From positions 14,570,101 through 14,634,100 of the forward strand of contig NC_134950.1 of NCBI RefSeq assembly GCF_965638725.1: a DNA stretch of 64,000 bases, given 5' to 3'. Positions 35,492 through 47,600 of the stretch are shown here, piece after piece (the first letter of the stretch is position 1; each line of letters starts with the position of its first letter). Both the position numbers and the translations under genes were made by a program. The stretch comes from Aptenodytes patagonicus (Eukaryota; Chordata; Aves; Sphenisciformes; Spheniscidae). The notes below the pieces were generated by a model. That model was not told the origin of the DNA and did no database searches. It worked only from the letters and a program-made list of their open reading frames with translations.

Positions 35492-37813
35492 AAGGACTGG
35501 TGGGAGATGTGGTGGTCGGAGGCCGTCTTGGGCTTAGCGACCATGAAATGATAGAATTCTCGCTTCTTGGTGAAGTAAGGAGGGGGGGCAGCAAAACCAC
35601 AACCATGGACTTCCGGAGGGCGGACTTTGGCCTGTTCAGGACGTTGGTTGAGAGAGTCCCGTGGGAGACAGTCCTGAAGGGCAAAGGGGTCCAGGAAGGC
35701 TGGACGATCTTCAAGAAGGAAGTCTTAAAGGCGCAGGAGCAGGCTGTCCCTGTACGCCGTAAGAAGAATGGGCGGGGAAGACGACCGGCCTGGCTGAACG
35801 GGGAGCTCTTGCTGGGACTCAGGAAAAAAAGGAGAGTTTACCACTTGTGGAAGAAGGGGCAGGCGACTCAAGAAGAGTAGTACAGGGATCTCGTTAGGTC
35901 GTGCAGAGAAGAAATGAGAAAGGCAAAAGCCCAGCTAGAACGCAATCTGGCCGCTGTCGTTAAAGACAACAAAAAAAGTTTTTACAAATATATTAATGAC
36001 AAGAAGAGAGCCAAGGAGAATCTCCATCCTTTATTGGATGCAAGGGGGAACATTGTCACTGAGGATGAGGAAAAGGCTGAGGTACTCAATGCCTTCTTTG
36101 CCTCAGTCTTTAACAGGCAGACCAGTTATCCTCAGGGTACTCGGCCCCCCGAGCTGGAAGACGGGGACGGCGAGCAGGATGAACCCCCCATAATGCAAGA
36201 GGAAGCAGTCAATGACCTGCTACGCCACCTGGACACTCACAAGTCTATGGGGCCGGATGGGATCCACCCGAGAGTGCTGAGGGAGCTGGCGGAGGTGCTC
36301 GCCGAGCCGCTCTCCATCATTTATCAGCAGTCCTGGTTAACAGGGGAGGTCCCGGACGACTGGAGGCTTGCCAATGTGACGCCCATCCACAAGAAGGGCC
36401 GGAAGGAGGATGCGGGGAACTACAGGCCTGTCAGCCTGACCTCGGTGCCGGGGAAGATTATGGAGCGGTTCATCTTGAGGGTGCTCACAAGGCATGAGCG
36501 GGACAACCAGGGGATCAGGCCCAGCCAGCATGGGTTCATGAGAGGCAGGTCCTGCTTGACCAACCTGATCTCCTTCTATGACCAGGTGACCCGCCTAGTG
36601 GATGAGGGAAAGGCTGTGGATGTGGTCTACCTGGACTTCAGCAAGGCCATTGACACTGTCTCCCACAGCATTCTCCTCGAGAAGCTGGCGGCTTACGGCT
36701 TAGACATGTGGACTCTGCGCTGGGTCAAAAACTGGCTGGACAGCCGGGCCCAGAGAGTTGTGGTGAATTGAGTTCAATCCAGTTGGCGGCCAGTCACGAG
36801 CGGTGTTCCCCAGGGCTCAGTACTGGGGCCGGTCTTGTTTAATACCTTTATTGATGATCTGGATGAGGGGATTGAGTGCACCCTCAGTAAGTTTGCAGAC
36901 GACACCAAGCTGGGCGGGAGTGTTGATCTGCTCGAGGGTAGGAAGGCTCTGCAGAGGGACCTGGACAGGCTGGGTCGATGGGCCCAGGCCAACTGTATGA
37001 GGTTCAACAAGGCCAAGTGCCGGGTCCTGCACTTGGGCCACAACAACCCCATGCAGCGCTACAGGCTTGGGGAAGAGTGGCTGGAAAGCTGCCTGGAGGA
37101 AAAGGACCTGGGGGTGCTGGTCGACAGCCGGCTGAACATGAGCCGGCAGTGTGCCCAGGCGGCCAAGAAGGCCAATGGCATCCTGGCCTGTATCAGAACT
37201 AGTGTGGCCAGCAGGAGTAGGGAAGTGATCGTGCCCCTGTAGTCGGCACTGGTGAGGCCGCACCTTGAATACTGTGTTCAGTTTTGGGCCCCTCACTACA
37301 AGAAGGACGTTGAGGTGCTGGAGCGTGTCCAGAGAAGGGCAACGAGGCTGGTGAGGGGTCTGGAGAACAAGTCTTATGAGGAGCGGCTGAGGGAACTGGG
37401 ACTGTTTAGCCTGGAGAAAAGGAGGCTGAGGGGAGACCTCATCGCTCTCTACAACTCCCTGAAAGGAGGTTGTAGCGAGGTGGGTGTCGGTCTTTTCTCT
37501 GAAGTAACAAGTGATAGGATGAGAGGAAATGGCCTCAAGTTGCGGCAGGGGAGGTTTAGATTGGACGTGAGGAAAAATGTCTTTACTGAAAGAGTGGTGA
37601 AACATTGGAACAGTCTGCCCGGGGAAGTGGTTGAGTCCCCATCCCTGGAGGTATTTAAAAGACGTGTAGATGAGGCGCTTAGGGACATGGTTTAGTGGGC
37701 ATGGTGGTGTTGGGTTGACGGTTGGACTCGATGACCTTAGAGGTCTTTTCCAACCTCAATGATTCTATGATTCTATGATTCTATTCTATGATTCTATCAT
37801 TCTATCATTCTGT
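35492..37813 (+). mobile_element. CR1 LINE with partial endonuclease, reverse transcriptase and 3' tail
   Basis: A 2.3-kb CR1 copy truncated within the endonuclease domain, running through the reverse transcriptase, C-terminal region and 3' UTR to a degenerate ATTCTATG array at 37760-37813. It lies head to tail against an older CR1 3' end at 35168-35491, with no unique sequence between. It is the longest mobile element in the window and the same subfamily as the copy at 27702-29115. Confidence 0.95.
35500..37695 (+). pseudogene. CR1 ORF2 fragment (endonuclease end plus reverse transcriptase) with three nonsense codons
   Basis: A single reading frame of 732 codons covers the whole stretch, interrupted only by TAG at 35878-35880, TGA at 36769-36771 and TAG at 37240-37242, with no frameshift. 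The start has the last apurinic-type endonuclease motif (SDHEMIEF, Ser-Asp-His codons at 35536-35544). Next is a basic linker, then the reverse transcriptase: [40 protein letters not shown], the first catalytic Asp in YLDFSKAIDT (Ile replaces the Phe seen in the sister copy), [11 protein letters not shown], and FADD at about 36892-36903. The frame ends naturally with [11 protein letters not shown] before TAG. Two of the three stops are single-base changes relative to the sister copy. Nonfunctional but young. Confidence 0.92.
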
Positions 37814-39284
37814 GAAAGAGTCTGTTCATAAGGTTTCTTTGATCTTTATAAGCTTTGGCTAGAGGCTTACAACTTTTAAAGAAAGCTGTTCACAGATTTG
37901 TCAGCTAGCAAGTAGGAGCAGTGCAAGGCTATATAAAAGCCGGTTCCCCTCCCATACCTGGAGGCAAGCTCCAGGATTATCACAGGAGCATTATGGAGAA
38001 GACACCTGTGGCCATGGTTTAGCCAGCAGAGCTGGATTTAGGTGGGACGGGCTGCCTCATTGCTTGGCCCTTCCACATTGGGTTTCTGAATGCTACTGTA
38101 CCAGAAGGTCCTGTTGAGTTCGCTGTGTACTCCAGGGGATGGTGACTTTCAGCCTCATGGAGCAGTGTCACTTCAGATGAGTACACCCCATCCATGGCAA
38201 CCAGTAGGATGTGCTGAGGACAGGGGCATGTCAGAAATCCCACTCCTCCCTGAGGGTTATCCTGGAAAAACTTTCCAGCTCATTTGTGATCCTCAACCTA
38301 GAAACCCTCACAAAGACTGTTTTCTCTGAGACCAGTGTGGCTCACCTCCACCCAGGTGGAGACGGCCATGGTATCACTGCAGAGATGCTGCAGGACATGG
38401 CCTGACTGCATCACATGTCCCACGGCATTCATCTGCTGTTAAAGAAAGGAGTATATCCATGCTTGCTTTTGGTGGTTGCAACAGTTGTCCATCATTCAAA
38501 ACCATAGCTCCCCTCAAACAGCAGCCTCTTAGTTGCCAGTTCTAGACTATTCTGGACTGGGCAAGCTGAATTGCTCTTGCGGAAACTGCAGGGAAGAATT
38601 CAGGATGTATTGGAGGCGAGGAAGAACACAAACATGACCTTTTAGTTCAGGGCACAGGGCATTTAGCTGGGAAGGAAGTGGCCTGGCTTCTCGTCTCTGC
38701 TCCCAGAGCTGTTTTCATATCTTATCCAAAGTCTGGTAACATTACAGAGAGACTCCTGGGAGCAGGGACAGGACCTATGGTTCCTTCTGCCCACAGACTT
38801 CTGACCTCCTCTTGCCTTCTCTGTCTTGCTGAGCCACGTGGTTCTTTATCCCCTGCTGAACGTGGGTCAGGGTGTGTTTCCACCAGGTCCATGTATCCAG
38901 TCTCCCAGACAAATATTTTCACTGCTAAGGTATAACACACGGGAGAGCAGCACCCCTGCTGTTGTTACCTCAAAGAAAGCAAAATTGCAATTGTGTGGGT
39001 ATAGGTGGCTGATACTGCCGGCTCGTGGTCCCAGAGCAAAGCTGGTACCTCAGCCTGAACCTCTGAACTGGTTTAGGAGGAGCAAAAGACCAATTTTGGC
39101 ATCCCAGTTAAGTTCAGGTGTCAGTGAAGTGCCGAGCTGCTTCCTCTGCTACGACTGTGCATAGCCAGGACTGCGCAATGTCTCTGTCTGTAAAGTAATC
39201 CAACCTCAAACTCAAGTCCTTTGCCACTGCAGTAAAACAGATGGTTCAAATGAATTTAAGAAGGACCGTCCTAGAAATAAGTTG
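37814..39284. other. Intergenic, no gene recognised
   Basis: Short chance frames on both strands, no recognisable motif. Confidence 0.5.
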
Positions 39285-40035
39285 GATTTTGTGCTTTTTC
39301 CCTTCCTACTGGAATATGCTGCTGACTTTCTCCGTTAGGAGCCCTTCTTAAATTTCCAGCCTAAACTTCTTCATTGCCACTCTGTGCCCATGTGTTCTTG
39401 GACTAGCTTTTCTAGTTTACTTTATTAGCTCTTTTCCTTCTCTGTTTTTGGTCTGCTTTTCTGTGTTTATAGAGAGTAATCACAGCTTTTCTGCATAAGC
39501 ATTTGCTTCAGGGTAACCCAGGCTCTTCTAAGTCTCTTGTAAGGCAGGCATTCCCCTCCCCTGTTTCCTCCCTTGCTACGCTAGCTTAAATTCACCTTTA
39601 CTGAAAATGGGTATTTAAGAAAAAAATGCATATCAAATTCTGTTCCTGACAAAAAATCCTTTACCTGTTCCAGGTAAATCCTGGAACATCAGGTATATTC
39701 TGTACTCACAGAAATATCTCTCCTTGTATATGCCATGACACATCCCTGGCTGCCTCACTGTGGCAGCTAGGATACATGTCGGTCATTCTCCGCTGATGTT
39801 CTCAAATCACGATCCCTTGTTTTCTATCAAATATTCTTAGTTCCCAAAATGCACAGCTTTGCATTATATAGCATAAAGTTTCATCCTGTTTCTGCTCCTC
39901 CAGCCCCCAGGTTCATCCAAGTCTCCCTTGGTACTGCTTTGCTGTTCCTGTAGGCTGATCAGGGCTGCTACCTCCGAGCCATCAGCCAGGCTCACTGGCA
40001 CAGTCCCTACGCTGGTGTGAGCCAGGGCCAGATGC
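39285..40035 (-). mobile_element. Ancient decayed CR1-like LINE
   Basis: On the + strand the order follows antisense CR1: AAATTTCCAGCCTAAACTTC, GCCCATGTGTTCTTGGACTA, TTTATAGAGAGTAATCACAG and TCTTGTAAGGCAGGCATTCC, followed about 300 bp later by TAAAGTTTCATCCTGTTTCT and TTCATCCAAGTCTCCCTTGG (the latter from the reverse transcriptase region). Diverged and without open frames. Ends approximate. Confidence 0.55.
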
Positions 40036-40645
40036 ACTGAGCATCTGCACCTTACTGCGATAAAAAGAGTGCCATGTCCTAACAATACTAGCATTTGGGG
40101 ATGGTAAAGCAAGGCAGTATGAAATCACTTTATAGGGACTCCCCGTGCAGACCAATATCCTGTTTTAATTTGGCCCAAACCAGAATGCTCTTTGGTTAGC
40201 CAAGAAGATGAAGGGTTGGCCAAAACACAGTGGTTTTCTTGCTGGATCTGAATGGCTTTGCAACTTTCAGACTCCCAGAGGTTGGACAGTTTCAGTTTTT
40301 GGTTAGGCACAAGTGCTATCCCAGTTACAAGAGCTCCAGGTGGTTGTGTGGAGGTTAATTCCACATTTGATCTATTATTATTATTATAATTTATCATGAC
40401 CGATATTGCATCAGAGCTATAAATACAAGCACCATCAGGCTAGGCACAGGTAGTTAGGTTTGTTTCCAAGTGGTGATATAAATATCATATAAAATATCAT
40501 TGAAAAATACCTGGAGAAAGTTTATGGTGAGATTTTAAATCTCTCTCTTATTCAGAAAGTGTTTTCCATGAGTCTTATAATTTTTGTTTCAGGTAAGCAC
40601 CTGCTTTGTGTGTGCCGCCTGATACTGTTTCTTGACAGAGGGGGC

Positions 40646-40708
40646 TGAAACAGTAAAACTCAGAACAGAAACAGTAAAACTGGAAACTGAAACAGTAAAA
40701 CTCAGAGC
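40646..40708. repeat. Minisatellite, 3 copies of a 21-bp unit
   Basis: Three consecutive 21-bp units beginning TGAAACAGTAAAACTCAGAA, AGAAACAGTAAAACTGGAAA and TGAAACAGTAAAACTCAGAG. The core GAAACAGTAAAACT is invariant. Confidence 0.85.
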
Positions 40709-43700
40709 CAAATGGTTCAAAGTTTGGAAGTGTCTACAACATGGTCATGTTAGGGGCAATTTTCTTCTGGTGACAATGTCATTGCAGTTTATAAGATGCT
40801 ATGGATCTTTATTTTGGCTAAATCTTACAGCTATATTTTAACAGAACACAGAATTTTGTTGGGTTTTTTTTCCATGCTGTTATCTTTATCTCTACCACAA
40901 TTAAAATACTGACTTGTTCTATGAAGAAACAAATATTTTTTGTACAATTGGCTTTTATTCAGAGCTCTTGAGACCTACAGGAAGCAGATCAAAACAGTAC
41001 TGCTCTGCAGAGAGATCGTAAGATGCAGTGACAGGGTTGTGCTCAGGCTGACTCGCTACCCACAGCACTGTGTGGGCATTGCAAATCAAGTTTTACATTG
41101 CCTTTTGATGTCGGTCAGACTGAACAACACAGTCTTTAGAGGCTGGGCCTGGGCTACATCATGTTGGAGGTGATTTCACAACCCTGTTTCTTATTTACGT
41201 ACGCAGTATGATTCTGGGACTTGGGAGGTGGATAGAAGGACTGCCTGGAAAAATAAAGTGTATTTGATACAATTGTCTTGTAATGATTTTCTGGATTCAA
41301 ATATCAAACAACTTCAAAAACATGAAATCAAACAGTGGAAAGCAGACCCGCAAATGGCATACAACAGAGAGAGCCCTGAAGGCTGGAGGACTGGTCCTCA
41401 CTACTTGCATCTCAGCTGCCAAAGTCATTTATGGGAAGTGTCCCCTGTGCAGAGCTCCTCTATGCATACAGGACAATTTGTGAAGATTCCTGTGGTCCTT
41501 GGGATCCTTCCTACTGGGTGATGACCCAGGTACCTTATTTCTATCACTTCTAGCTTTCCAGCCTCCTATTCTTGTTTTATGCTGTCCTGTTGTATTCCTA
41601 GAAGTGAAATGTAAATGACATCTTCATCTGAAACATAGAAACATCTAAAAATGACCTTGTAAAAGCAAAGGCCCCAGGCAGTCCCTATGAAGAGCTCACG
41701 TCAAAAAAAGCAAGAGGGTAAAAAGAGGCTACAAGGGATCATAGGAGCTAAGACGTGACTGAGGTTACATGTAACGGAAAGCACTTCCTGTGACACAAGC
41801 TGTCGGACTACAATCCATATAACCACTGCCTATTTTAATGATTGTCAACCACTGCAAGTAATTTTGGCTATTTTAATGGCAATTAAACTGTCTGAAGTTT
41901 TTTAATTTGTTTATTTTTCCAAATGGACAAATTCAAGCCTTAATTCATACTTCCATGAGAGAATATATGTCCCAAAGCTGTAGAAACTAGAAGTGCTTTG
42001 AACCAGGTAAGGTCTGTTTATGAGTCCTGTGTTGAGGATGATGAGGAGAACACTGTAAATGAGTTACTCGCTTCCTTTAACTTCTCGCTGCTGGGGTTAG
42101 TAGGAAGTGAAGACCTTAGAGATACAAAATGTGGATCTGGCAGAGAGAAAATGCCCAGAGGAATCAGGATGGTGTTCCTATGATCACTGAAAGTGGCTGT
42201 GGTATCCACTGACCTTTCCCATATTTGGTCTGTAGTCAAGAAGGACATCTCCACTACAGCCATGTCATCTCCTGTCTGGCTGATTTCACCTTATTCCAGA
42301 GATATCATAGATTGTTTGGATCACACATTTTACTTCCCTGTCTGTCTGCAAGGGAAAACAAGCTCCAACTGCCTTGGCCCCTGTCATCTTGGTTTGTCAT
42401 CATGAAACCTCCTCCAGCTGCTATTTTGGATCACATCTGTTATAGCCGGTACACCCAGTATCTTCAGAGGGGGGCTCTTGGGGTTCACAGTAGTTGCTTT
42501 GACCACAGATCCCAGGTGAGATGTGAGTTCCTGGTTACCTTCTGCTGCTGGGATTGTAACATCAAGATTCAACTCTTAAAGCAAATAAGGGGTGAGACTG
42601 ATGAGGGAACCTGTTTGAATCACACCTCACACAAGCAGCTTCATTGGTGGCATTCCTAGATTGGGAGGGCTTGAATTTGCAATAATGTTAATTGTTCTCT
42701 GTTAAAATGGATTTAATTTTTAATACAGGTATTTCCTTCTGTGGCAGTCATTTTTGCAGGCTGATTGCCTGATCTCCTGTCCATTGGAGAGGCTCTGTTG
42801 ACTTTTCTCCATGTGATTTGAAGTGAAGTTCAATCAGGCGAAGTCCCAGTATTGTGCCAGGATCTAGCTCACTGTTGTCCCATGTTCCTACATGCCATCT
42901 GCGTGCCCTTTGCCCTTGGCGGCAGCCTGCTTTTCCCCACAGGCTTCCTGCAAATTCCTCTCTGTGTGTTTATGTATACCTCCATCAGAAATCGGGCTGG
43001 ATGCAGGATTTTCATTTTGTGGTAATATGGGAAACAACTGTGCCTAATGGGATGAGACCTTGCCAAGTGACATTATAGATCTGCACTAGGGTTTGAGAAT
43101 TTCTTCCAAGATTTTTTTTCTATGAAATTGAGTTTACCCCAGGCCATGAGACACCATCTGTAAACTGCACAGGTCACAGGGGGCATAAAATGCTCATTGT
43201 CTGGGGTTGGCTTTGCTGCGGACCGTGTCACATAACCGCAAGGGGTGAAGATACCTTTTCAGTGGTGACATATTATAAAGGTTACACAGTTGTTCCCCAT
43301 CGTAGCTGCCATATGTTACTGTCCTGGTTCTCTGCGGCTCAGCAGGCTGCTCCTACAGCTGTGGCTTGAGCAACTCATGGTCACTAATATGTGGAAAACA
43401 CAGTCAGGCAGCTCAGGGGGCTACTGAGGGAGCACAGCCCCTCGTCCAACCCTGTTAGTGCCATGCTGTGCAACGCGGCCTCGGGCTCCCGGGACAGGGT
43501 GCCATTGTGCGGTCTCCCCTCACCACGCTGCTCAGCGTGCAGGCACACCAACCTCCTGCAAGTAAGAAGTGCCACATCTTCCAGCAATCACTTAATCCAC
43601 TGTCCATAGAGCGAGGCTGGTGTGAAAGCCGTCCTTCCCTGCCAGGAATCCTAGGAACTCAAAAATATGTGATGGTGAACATCTAGAAACTAGCACTTTT

Positions 43701-43784
43701 GACAGTGGTTACCCCCCTTGACCTGGCGGCTGTGCGAGCAGCCCTGCAGCATCGTCCTGTGCTGCAGCACTGTTGCAATCCCTG

Positions 43785-43925
43785 ACTTTTTACACTGTGG
43801 AAACTGAGGCAAACAAAGGCTGAATAAGTAGACCAGTGCTACACATCAAGCCTGTGGCAGAGCTGGGAACCGAACGCAGACTTTCTGACTCCCTGTCCTG
43901 GGCTTTAGCTACCCACTGAACTCTG
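43785..43925 (-). mobile_element. MIR SINE remnant
   Basis: Read on the + strand, TTTTACACTGTGGAAACTGA followed by GTGGCAGAGCTGGGAACCGA and CTTTCTGACTCCCTGTCCTG follows the antisense MIR consensus (TTTTACAGATGAGGAAACTGAG, GTGGCAGAGCCGGGATTCGA, TCTGACTCC) from core to tRNA-like part. The A-box/B-box region is diverged. This is the best MIR match in the window. Confidence 0.7.
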
Positions 43926-44534
43926 ACGTGGGACGAAGTGAATCTCACCAGAGCCATCAGATAACCACAGTTTAATTTGGTTTCTCTGTGCTCTGTACCC
44001 TGGGGAGATAGCAGACCTCTGGCCACGAAAGGCAAGTTATTGAGAGATTTACTGTTAATTCCTCCTTATGAGGTCCATCTTGTTATGTTTGGAGTTGCCA
44101 TAGGTTTGTGTTTGTTTTGTCTGTTTTTTTGCGTGTGGGGCTTGTGTATTTTATTAAGCCCTTGGCTAGTATCTTGCGCATGTTTAAGATTTTATAAGGG
44201 TTTCTTTCGAGGTTATTCATTATAGCTTTCAAAGGTGGCCTATTCTGCAGGCTTGCTATTGAATGCCAATCTTTGATAGACTGGTGTCTCACACAGGGGA
44301 GAAGACCATTTCTCATACGCTCCTAATTAGTGTTCCCAAAGGGTTCCCCAGCTGCTTTTCATAGCTCTACACTCACATTGACCTTGGACTTTGAATGCTC
44401 CCTGGCTTGTTGAAGTACAGTCATCAGAGAGAGAGACTGAGAGAGAAACCTCCTTTTATTTTCATCACTTAAAAAAGAAAAGTCATCCAAGAGATAGATA
44501 CCTTGTTAGCACTTCATATTTTTGGATCTGCCAG

Positions 44535-44610
44535 TGATCTGCTGGAGACCACGGGGAAGGGAGTTGACCTCTCTCTGCCTCATCTGGCTTTCTTCTCTGC
44601 CTTGTCTGCT
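44535..44610 (+). mobile_element. MIR-like SINE fragment
   Basis: GGGAAGGGAGTTGACCTCTC followed by TCTGCCTCATCTGGCTTTCT resembles the MIR core (TGGGCAAGTCACTTAACCTCTC, CTCAGTTTCCTCATCT). Diverged, with small gaps. Confidence 0.4.
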
Positions 44611-47600
44611 GGTGCTGTGGGCAGTGGAAGGTTTTTGGTGACCTTAGTTATCGCTCTAAGACTTTTCATGTTTTGGTAGTTATGTCCTTAAAAATTCTGT
44701 TTCAGATACACAGCAAATTAATTAGGTTAGGGAACAGATTTGGAGTGTGTAGAATATTCTATTAGAAAGAGAAAACAGATGCTTTTTTAATACAAGTATG
44801 TATTTTTTGATTCAGTGTGTAGTATAACACACCTGAAATTTAGAAAAATTTTTTTCTTTGATCTACTTCATATGAAACATGCAGCATGCGTTTGCTGGTT
44901 GACTTAAATTCTGGAGAAACTATTATTTCTATTATTTCACTCTATATATAGAAGCAAGAGCATTGTTTCCATTAGCAGATTTCCTTTCTCTGGGAAATGC
45001 TGAATTTTAATCTAACTGCAATTAATAAGATTAAAAAAAATAAACCTTACTTAAAAGGATATGAATTGATAACAGCCATGAAAAGGTTAATATTTTCTCT
45101 AAGCCTGAAGACAGATTGCAGATGTGTTTTTCACAAAAAAAAAAGTTCTAAGCATGGGTGTCTGATAATTTTTCAGCTGCCTCCCCCTCGTGGTAAATCT
45201 GAAAAACCTGTTTTCATGGAAATATTGAAAAGCGGGGTAAAGCTCAGCACTTGCATTTTAACAGATTCTTTTTTGGGGGTGGGAGGGTGGCTTTAAAATG
45301 CTGAACAAATGTGAATTATGGCAAGAACATATCAGCTCTTTCCAGGAACCAAAAGCCCAAGTCAGCTTAAACAAAAGAGCACAGATAGATACCTCAAAGA
45401 ACTTGGTGTAACAGCTGCAACTGGCTTGAGGCTTTTTCTATCTCTCAAAACTATGCTCCTGCCCTTCCCTCTCCCCTCCCACTTCAGGCAGGCCTGAAGG
45501 TTGCAGCAGAAACTTCTCTCTTCTGCCTGGGAAGCAGGGCAGGGACTCACTCCCGAGCCCTGGGGCTCCTGGTCTTCCTTGTCTCTCTCCGGAGTCATGT
45601 TTCTGCTGCTGTACATGGCCTGCAAATACTGATCCCTAGGCTTTGTGGTTTTTCCACACTGATATGGGAGCTAAAATATGCACTACAGCTTGGAAGAGGA
45701 AAGATTCAGCAACCACGTTGACTAATGGTCAGTGCAAATGAGAGATGAGTATTTCCTCCACAAGCATCCCAAGGAAGAGAGATGCAAAGCCATATTCCAC
45801 CAGGCAATGTGTAACCCAAAACATGCTGGTTTGCAATCAAATGAAGTAAGACTCTCTTAAGTGCATCTGTATCATACACAGAGAGCAGCCTCTTCATGAT
45901 GGAGCGAACAGTCACCATTCCCAAGACCATCATTTTCCCTGAGCTCATTGTCCTTCTAGTCTGTAAAGTTCTTACGTGGTGCCTGAGAGCCCTCCGGTTC
46001 TCTACAAAGAAAGCATATTGCTTCATTTCCCCTGCAACATGATCCTCTGAAGTGCAGGATGGACTTGAAAGGGTAAAGCTAAGAAGAGGAGGACAGCCTT
46101 TCTGGTTAAGGCTGTAGATGGTGACTTAAAAGAAATGGGCTCATTTCCTGGTTTTACCACAAATTGTGTGTAGTGGGGAGGAAGCTGCTCATATATTCTG
46201 AGCTTTTAGTGCCTTGTGTACTAAGCAGAGAAAAGGGCCTCTCCTTCCCTTCATCCTTTGTGTCTTTCCCACTTAACTGGAAGGTGTCTGGGATGAGAAA
46301 CTTTCTTCTACACTATCTACACCAGGAAAACAAGGTCCCCGATGGGGCTGGGGCCTGCCATAATGCTAATAACAATTTGGATACATTTAAAAATCGGACA
46401 GCTATCCAGGCTTCTGTCTTCTCTCGCTGTTAATGTCCCCATAACCAGTGACAGTTGTCATAAGTAACATCAGTTGGCCTCATCCTTCTGGATGCATCCC
46501 TACTTTCGGGAGCAGGCCCAAAGAAAGTTTATCATCATTGACAAGACAAAATGGCCTGTAGCCACCAGGTGTCCCCCTTCTCCATAGTTTGGAGGAGAAC
46601 TGGGCCATCCCACTGAAACCGATCTTTTATAGTAATTTTGGAGTGGAATGCTGCTTGTAATTCTGGCCTCAAGTGATGGGCTCTTTCATCTTCCTTCTAA
46701 GCAAGGCAGTTCACAGGATTTAATTCTGCCTCAATCTATGCAAGAATTTCTGGGACTTGGTTCTTTTGTATGAAAAACAGCTTTCTATTGAAGTGCAATT
46801 CTTTTATTAAAAACAGAGGAGGAAAAAAGGCAAAACAATCCAAACTAACAATCCTCCCACAGGAGGATTTTTTCTTATTTTTCTGTCCTGATTGTCAGAG
46901 TACAGTCCTGGGTTATGTGCAGGCTCAAGTCTCTGTTTGGCCTAATGGATAGATTCTTTCTTTCTGAATTTCTCTGAATCAGGCAATATGAGGTGCTGAG
47001 CCTGGGTTTCTAATGAGCCAGACCCAGTGGTGCAGGAGAGCAAATCTCCCCCCCTTAATACATATTTTCCTCTTAAGAATATCCTTTATTATATCCTTTA
47101 AAATATCCTTTATCCTTTGCCGTCAGCAAAATTAAATCTGATATGCCTCAGAAAGGTCTGATTAGCTCCAAGCAAATGTTTTTGCAACCACAATGGACAT
47201 AACGTACCCTGAGGGCTGCAAGACTCATGGAGAAAGGGAGAAGGCAGGATGCAAGGGGTGTATGGGGTGCACGGGGAAGGCCTCTGGCAATGGGCTGTAC
47301 ATGTTTAATGTACCACTTGAGGGCACTGTAGAAGTGAATAATGAGTGGGCTTTGAGAACTGGGATAAAAAGAGCGTTTTGTGGAGGAAAGCATGGAAAAA
47401 ATACGGAGGAGGGTGGAAAACAGACTCAGCACACACTGATAGAATGAGAGGCTAAAGAGGAGAGACAACCTAGGAGACCAGAGATACAAGTCTCCCTGTA
47501 TGAACTGAAATGCAGTATTTTGGGGGCAGTATTTTATTCTAACATTGAGAATAACAACAACCAGGTTAACATCCATGAACACTGAAGCATTTTAGGTCAG

